Part shown: positions 60,940 to 64,000 of the stretch, one piece after another
Layout: the number at the start of each line of letters is the position of its first letter
Position numbering within the stretch: the stretch's first letter is position 1
NCBI GenBank assembly: GCA_018401055.1
Contig: JAGYLB010000129.1
Location: 11,691 to 75,690, forward strand
Length of the DNA: 64,000 nt
Origin: Roseicyclus sp.
GTDB lineage: Bacteria; Pseudomonadota; Alphaproteobacteria; Rhodobacterales; Rhodobacteraceae
Direction of reading: 5' to 3'
Made by a program: the position numbers and the translations under genes
Notes under the pieces: generated by a model
Databases searched by the model: none
What the model saw: only the letters and a program-made list of their open reading frames with translations
Told to the model about the DNA's origin: nothing

Positions 60940-62745
60940 GTGGCACGAGAAGATGCACAGGAGCCTGTGGTGGGTGAGAACCTCGACCGCCTCAACCAGA
61001 ACCTCGCCCGGATCGAGGATCTGTCCAAACGCCTTGTCGCAGCCTTGAGCGCGCGCAAGCCCGGCGATGCCGGTCTGTCGGGGCCGGGGCAGGACCTGTA
61101 TCTCAAGGCCGGCATGGCTATGTGGCAAGAGATGCTGACCAACCCGGCCAAGCTGATGGAACAGCAGGTGCAGTATTGGGGGCAGGCGCTGACCCATTAC
61201 GCCGAAGTGCAGAAGGAACTGGCGCAGGGCCATCTCGTCTTGCAGGAGGAAGATGACCTGCCCGCCGACAAGCGGTTTTCCAATCCTTTGTGGAAGACCC
61301 ACCCCTATTTCAACTTCATCAAGCGCCAGTATCTGATTTCTGCGCAGGCGATGCAGAAGGCCGTGGACGAGCTGGAAGGCCTGAGCCCCCGCGACAAGAA
61401 GCGGGTGGAGTTCTTCGCCAGCCAGATCATCGATCTGTTTTCGCCGACCAATTACCTTGCCACGAATCCCGACGCGCTGGAAAAGGCGGTGGCGACCGAG
61501 GGCGAAAGCCTTGTGAAGGGGCTGGAGAACCTCGTCCACGATCTCGAGGCGCGGCACGGGGAAATCCTGCCGACGCTGGCCGATCCGACGGCCTTTCAGG
61601 TCGGCACGAATCTGGCCACCGCCAAGGGGTCGGTCGTGTTCCGCAACGCGATGATGGAGCTGATCCAGTATGCGCCGACCACGGAAACGGTGCACCAGAC
61701 CCCGCTTTTGATCTTTCCGCCCTGGATCAACCGCTTCTACATCCTTGATCTCAAGCCGCAGAACTCGCTGATCCAGTGGATCGTCGATCAGGGCTACACG
61801 CTGTTCGTCGTCAGCTGGAAGAACCCCGATGCAAGCTACGCCGACACCGGCTTCGAGACCTATATCGAGGAGGGGTATCTCAAGGCCATCGACACGGTCT
61901 GCGAGATCACGGGCGAGACACAGATCAACGCGGTCGGCTATTGCATCGCGGGCACGACGCTGGCGCTGACGCTGGCGCTCAAGGCCAAGCGCGGGCAGTC
62001 CCGCGTCAAATCCGCCACGTTCTTCACCACGCTGACCGATTTCACCGATCAGGGCGAATTCACGCCCTTTCTCGACGATGATTTCGTCGCGGCGATCGAA
62101 CGGCAGGTCGAGGCGACCGGCTATCTCGACAGCTACTACATGTCCAAGACCTTCAGCTATCTGCGGGCCAAGGATCTGATCTATGGGCCTGCCGTGCGCA
62201 GCTACATGATGGGCGAGGCGCCGCCGGCCTTTGACCTGCTGTTCTGGAACGGCGATTCGACCAACCTGCCCGGCAAGATGACGGTGCAATATCTTCGCGG
62301 CCTGTGTCAGAAGAACGGATTTGCGGGCGACGGGTTCGACCTGATGGGTGAGAAGCTCCATGTCTCCGACGTGACCCTGCCGGTCTGCGCCATCGCCTGC
62401 GAGACCGATCACATCGCTGCCTGGAAGGACAGTTTCCGCGGGATCGTGCAGATGGGGTCGCGCGACAAGACCTTCATCTTGTCGGAATCGGGTCATATCG
62501 CGGGCATCGTGAACCCGCCCAGCAAGAAGAAATATGGCCATTGGCGCGGGCCCGAGGCGATCGGAACGCCCGCCTTGTGGAAGGAGGCGGCGGCCTATCA
62601 CGAAGGATCGTGGTGGCCGTTCTGGGATGGCTGGTTGGCGGAACGGTCGGGCGAGATGGTGCCTGCGCGCAAGCCTGGTACCAAGGCCTTTCCGGCTCTC
62701 GCCGGCGCGCCGGGAACCTATGTGCTCGAGAAGGTCGAGGGCTGA
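60940..62745 (+). CDS. phaC: Class I polyhydroxyalkanoate synthase
   Basis: Polymerises (R)-3-hydroxyacyl-CoA into storage polyester on granules. The lipase-like box with catalytic cysteine is INAVGYCIAGTTLALTLALK; catalytic Asp in ACETDHIAAWKD; His in LSESGHIAGIVNPPSKKKYG. About 601 residues, typical of class I. The start is uncertain: GTG at 60940 with GGAAAGG upstream is preferred to an in-frame GTG at 60913. Intact frame. Confidence 0.95.
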   Translation: MAREDAQEPVVGENLDRLNQNLARIEDLSKRLVAALSARKPGDAGLSGPGQDLYLKAGMAMWQEMLTNPAKLMEQQVQYWGQALTHYAEVQKELAQGHLVLQEEDDLPADKRFSNPLWKTHPYFNFIKRQYLISAQAMQKAVDELEGLSPRDKKRVEFFASQIIDLFSPTNYLATNPDALEKAVATEGESLVKGLENLVHDLEARHGEILPTLADPTAFQVGTNLATAKGSVVFRNAMMELIQYAPTTETVHQTPLLIFPPWINRFYILDLKPQNSLIQWIVDQGYTLFVVSWKNPDASYADTGFETYIEEGYLKAIDTVCEITGETQINAVGYCIAGTTLALTLALKAKRGQSRVKSATFFTTLTDFTDQGEFTPFLDDDFVAAIERQVEATGYLDSYYMSKTFSYLRAKDLIYGPAVRSYMMGEAPPAFDLLFWNGDSTNLPGKMTVQYLRGLCQKNGFAGDGFDLMGEKLHVSDVTLPVCAIACETDHIAAWKDSFRGIVQMGSRDKTFILSESGHIAGIVNPPSKKKYGHWRGPEAIGTPALWKEAAAYHEGSWWPFWDGWLAERSGEMVPARKPGTKAFPALAGAPGTYVLEKVEG

Positions 62746-62769
62746 GCGAAGGCTTGCTCCCGGGCTATG

Positions 62770-62816
62770 CTGCAGTGCAGAAAGATCTTGACATGCCGCA
62801 CTGCAGCATTCATATG
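62770..62816 (+). promoter_or_regulatory. Phasin promoter with candidate PhaR operators
   Basis: TTGACA (62788-62793), 17-nt spacer, CATATG (62811-62816) form a good sigma-70 type promoter. CTGCAGTGCAG lies at 62770-62780; its inverted near-copy (10/11, CCGCACTGCAG) at 62796-62806 fills the spacer. TGC-rich CTGC-N3-GCAG sites are what I recall for PhaR of Paracoccus, so repression by PhaR is likely. Confidence 0.68.
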
Positions 62817-62870
62817 GGGAGCATACGCAGAAACGCCCCATGACCCGGGGCATGACCCTGGAGAAGACCA

Positions 62871-63366
62871 ATGGCTACCAAGACCCCCGATTTCAGCAAG
62901 ACCATGACCGAGATGATGTCCGCCTTCCCGATGGACATGTCCGCCATGAACGACGCCTTCAAATCCTCGGCCGCGATGGGCGAGAAGATGTCGAAGGTGA
63001 TGCTCGACGCCGCCGAGAAGTCGACCGAGATTTCCTCCAAGTGGACCAAGGACACCATCGCCAAGATGGCTGATGTCACTTCCGTCAAGTCCGAGCCGAC
63101 CGACTACACCAAGTCGATGACCGATTTCGCTTCGGCACAGGCCGAAATGGCAGCCGAGAACGATGGCCGCCTTCGCCGAAGTTGCCAAGAAAGTTCAGAT
63201 GGAAACCGTTGAACTGATGATGGCTGCAGGCAAGGAAGCCACTGAAGAAGCGACCGCCGCCGTCAAGAAGGCCACCGCCGAAGTGACCACCGCTGCCAAG
63301 AAAGCCGCCGCAGACAGTAATCGCTGCGACCACGGTTCGATGCAGGTGTCCTCCCCACCGGCATGA
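62871..63366 (+). CDS. phaP: Phasin (granule-associated protein), frameshifted
   Basis: Coats PHB granules. MATKTPDFSKTMTEMMSAFP, then helical AAMGEKMSKVMLDAAEKSTE and SMTDFASAQAEMAAEN; after a shift near 63160 MAAFAEVAKKVQMETVELMM and an alanine/lysine-rich tail (AAVKKATAEVTTAAKKAAA), the typical phasin end. The last 15 residues as written look wrong and may reflect another shift. GGAGAAG precedes the ATG. Between phaC and phaR. Confidence 0.85.
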
Positions 63367-63373
63367 ACACCAG

Positions 63374-63399
63374 AGGGCGGGCCTGAACAGGGCCTGCCC
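63374..63399 (+). terminator. Possible terminator after phasin
   Basis: GGGCGGGCC-TGAACA-GGGCCTGCCC can pair with two mismatched positions just after the phasin gene; a second small hairpin (CGCCGTTTTCGGCG) follows. The T tract is weak (CCCTTTCT), so efficiency is unsure. Confidence 0.4.
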
Positions 63400-63476
63400 C
63401 TCGCCGTTTTCGGCGCCCTTTCTGCCCTTGCACAATAAATTTGCATTTCCCCGCCATGTGGCTAGGCTTGCCCATG

Positions 63477-63489
63477 CTGCACTGTGCAG
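63477..63489. promoter_or_regulatory. Candidate PhaR autoregulatory site
   Basis: CTGCACTGTGCAG, an inverted repeat of CTGC and GCAG with a 5-nt centre, 35 bp before phaR, followed by another TGC-rich block (TGTGCTGCACC). Autorepression is inferred from analogy with known PhaR systems. Confidence 0.55.
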
Positions 63490-63523
63490 GTCTGTGCTGC
63501 ACCGCGGGAAGGGACAGGGAAAG

Positions 63524-64000
63524 ATGTCGAAGGCACGTCCGGATACCAGTGAGCCGCTGCTGATCAAGCGCTATGCCAGCCGCAGGCTCTACAATACCGA
63601 AACCTCCGATTACGTCACGCTCGAGGATATCGCGGGCTTCATCCGTGCGGGCCGCGAGGTCAAGATCGTGGACCTGAAATCGGGTGACGACCTGACGCGC
63701 CAGTACCTGTTGCAGATCATCGCCGAACACGAAAGCCGCGGCGACACGATCCTGCCCATTTCGGTGCTGAACGATCTGGTGCGCAGCTACACCAATCAGG
63801 CCGGGTCGGTCGTGCCCGATTTCCTGACCATGTCCTTCGAGATGCTGAAACAGGGCCAGTCGAAGATGGTCGAGAACATGACCGCGATGAACCCGATGGT
63901 GAAGATGCCCGGCTTCGAGGCCATGCGCGCCCAGCAGGAGGTTTTCCTCAAGGCGATGACCGGCGGGCTTGGCACGCAATGGTCCGCTCCCGGCAAGGAT
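63524..64000 (+). CDS. phaR: Polyhydroxyalkanoate synthesis repressor PhaR (5' part)
   Basis: Starts MSKARPDTSEPLLIKRYASR, then RLYNTETSDYVTLEDIAGFI, the PHB/PHA accumulation DNA-binding domain, and LTRQYLLQIIAEHESRGD with the PhaR accessory segment (LPISVLNDLVRSYTNQAGS). It represses phasin and senses granules. The gene runs off the right window edge after 159 codons, near its expected end. GGGACAGGGA precedes the ATG. Confidence 0.95.
   Translation, partial: MSKARPDTSEPLLIKRYASRRLYNTETSDYVTLEDIAGFIRAGREVKIVDLKSGDDLTRQYLLQIIAEHESRGDTILPISVLNDLVRSYTNQAGSVVPDFLTMSFEMLKQGQSKMVENMTAMNPMVKMPGFEAMRAQQEVFLKAMTGGLGTQWSAPGKD

Noticed and set aside
60889..62871. A 660-codon open frame antisense to phaC
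   Set aside because: Histidine/arginine/leucine-rich shadow of a real PHA synthase with all catalytic motifs; high GC keeps the opposite strand open.

Overview
The window is GC-rich alphaproteobacterial chromosome, most likely Rhodobacterales (Roseobacteraceae/Paracoccaceae). The order AI-2E transporter-hdaA-ppk1-ppx, the propionate set pccA/pccB/pccR plus methylmalonyl-CoA mutase, the phaZ-phaC-phasin-phaR locus, a DUF6497 gene and several short intergenic palindromes all fit that order. No rRNA, tRNA or CRISPR was recognised.

Layout. 1-5600: the 3' part of carB, an AT-rich two-gene island of unknown function, an orphan BrnA-like protein and proS. 5.6-11.8 kb: two tiny membrane proteins, then the polyphosphate block ppx-ppk1 with hdaA and an AI-2E family exporter. 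11.9-25 kb: propionyl-CoA assimilation (mutase, carboxylase alpha and beta, regulator PccR with TTTGCAAA boxes), with small lipoprotein genes and ridA between the carboxylase subunits. 25-35 kb: housekeeping and transport genes (CoxG-like, HAD, DMT and LysE exporters, LysM/M23 lipoprotein, pcm-surE, a LuxR-type solo, a TspO-like protein, serS). 35.4-37.7 kb: a second AT-rich patch holding a DUF4062 gene cut in two by an IS5-family element; the 4-bp target duplication can be seen and removing the element restores the frame exactly. 37.8-44.2 kb: thyX, gloA, DUF1194, tauE-like, secF-secD-yajC. 44.4-48.7 kb: a trypsin-like protease coupled to a membrane-anchored pentapeptide-repeat protein, DUF2177, cold-shock protein and an ArsC/Spx-like protein. 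48.7-51.3 kb: a bufferin-type copper RiPP operon (BufA precursor, DUF692 oxidase, DUF2063 partner, DoxX). 51.6-59.4 kb: a B12/SCHIC-like regulator, an MDR oxidoreductase, thrS, MAPEG, an ArsR-SRPBCC fusion, an alpha/beta hydrolase and a secreted protein. 59.6-64 kb: PHB depolymerase, PHA synthase, phasin and the start of the PhaR repressor, with TGC-rich candidate operators.

A dominant property of this sequence is that roughly thirty genes, including essential ones (serS, thrS, secD, secF), are broken by single-base frameshifts whose two halves still join into a normal protein. Several sit in G or C runs. Uncorrected indel error in the assembly is the simplest explanation, so such genes are listed as single CDS features spanning all their pieces. 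Where function is stated it comes from recognised motifs and gene context read by eye; no database search was run.
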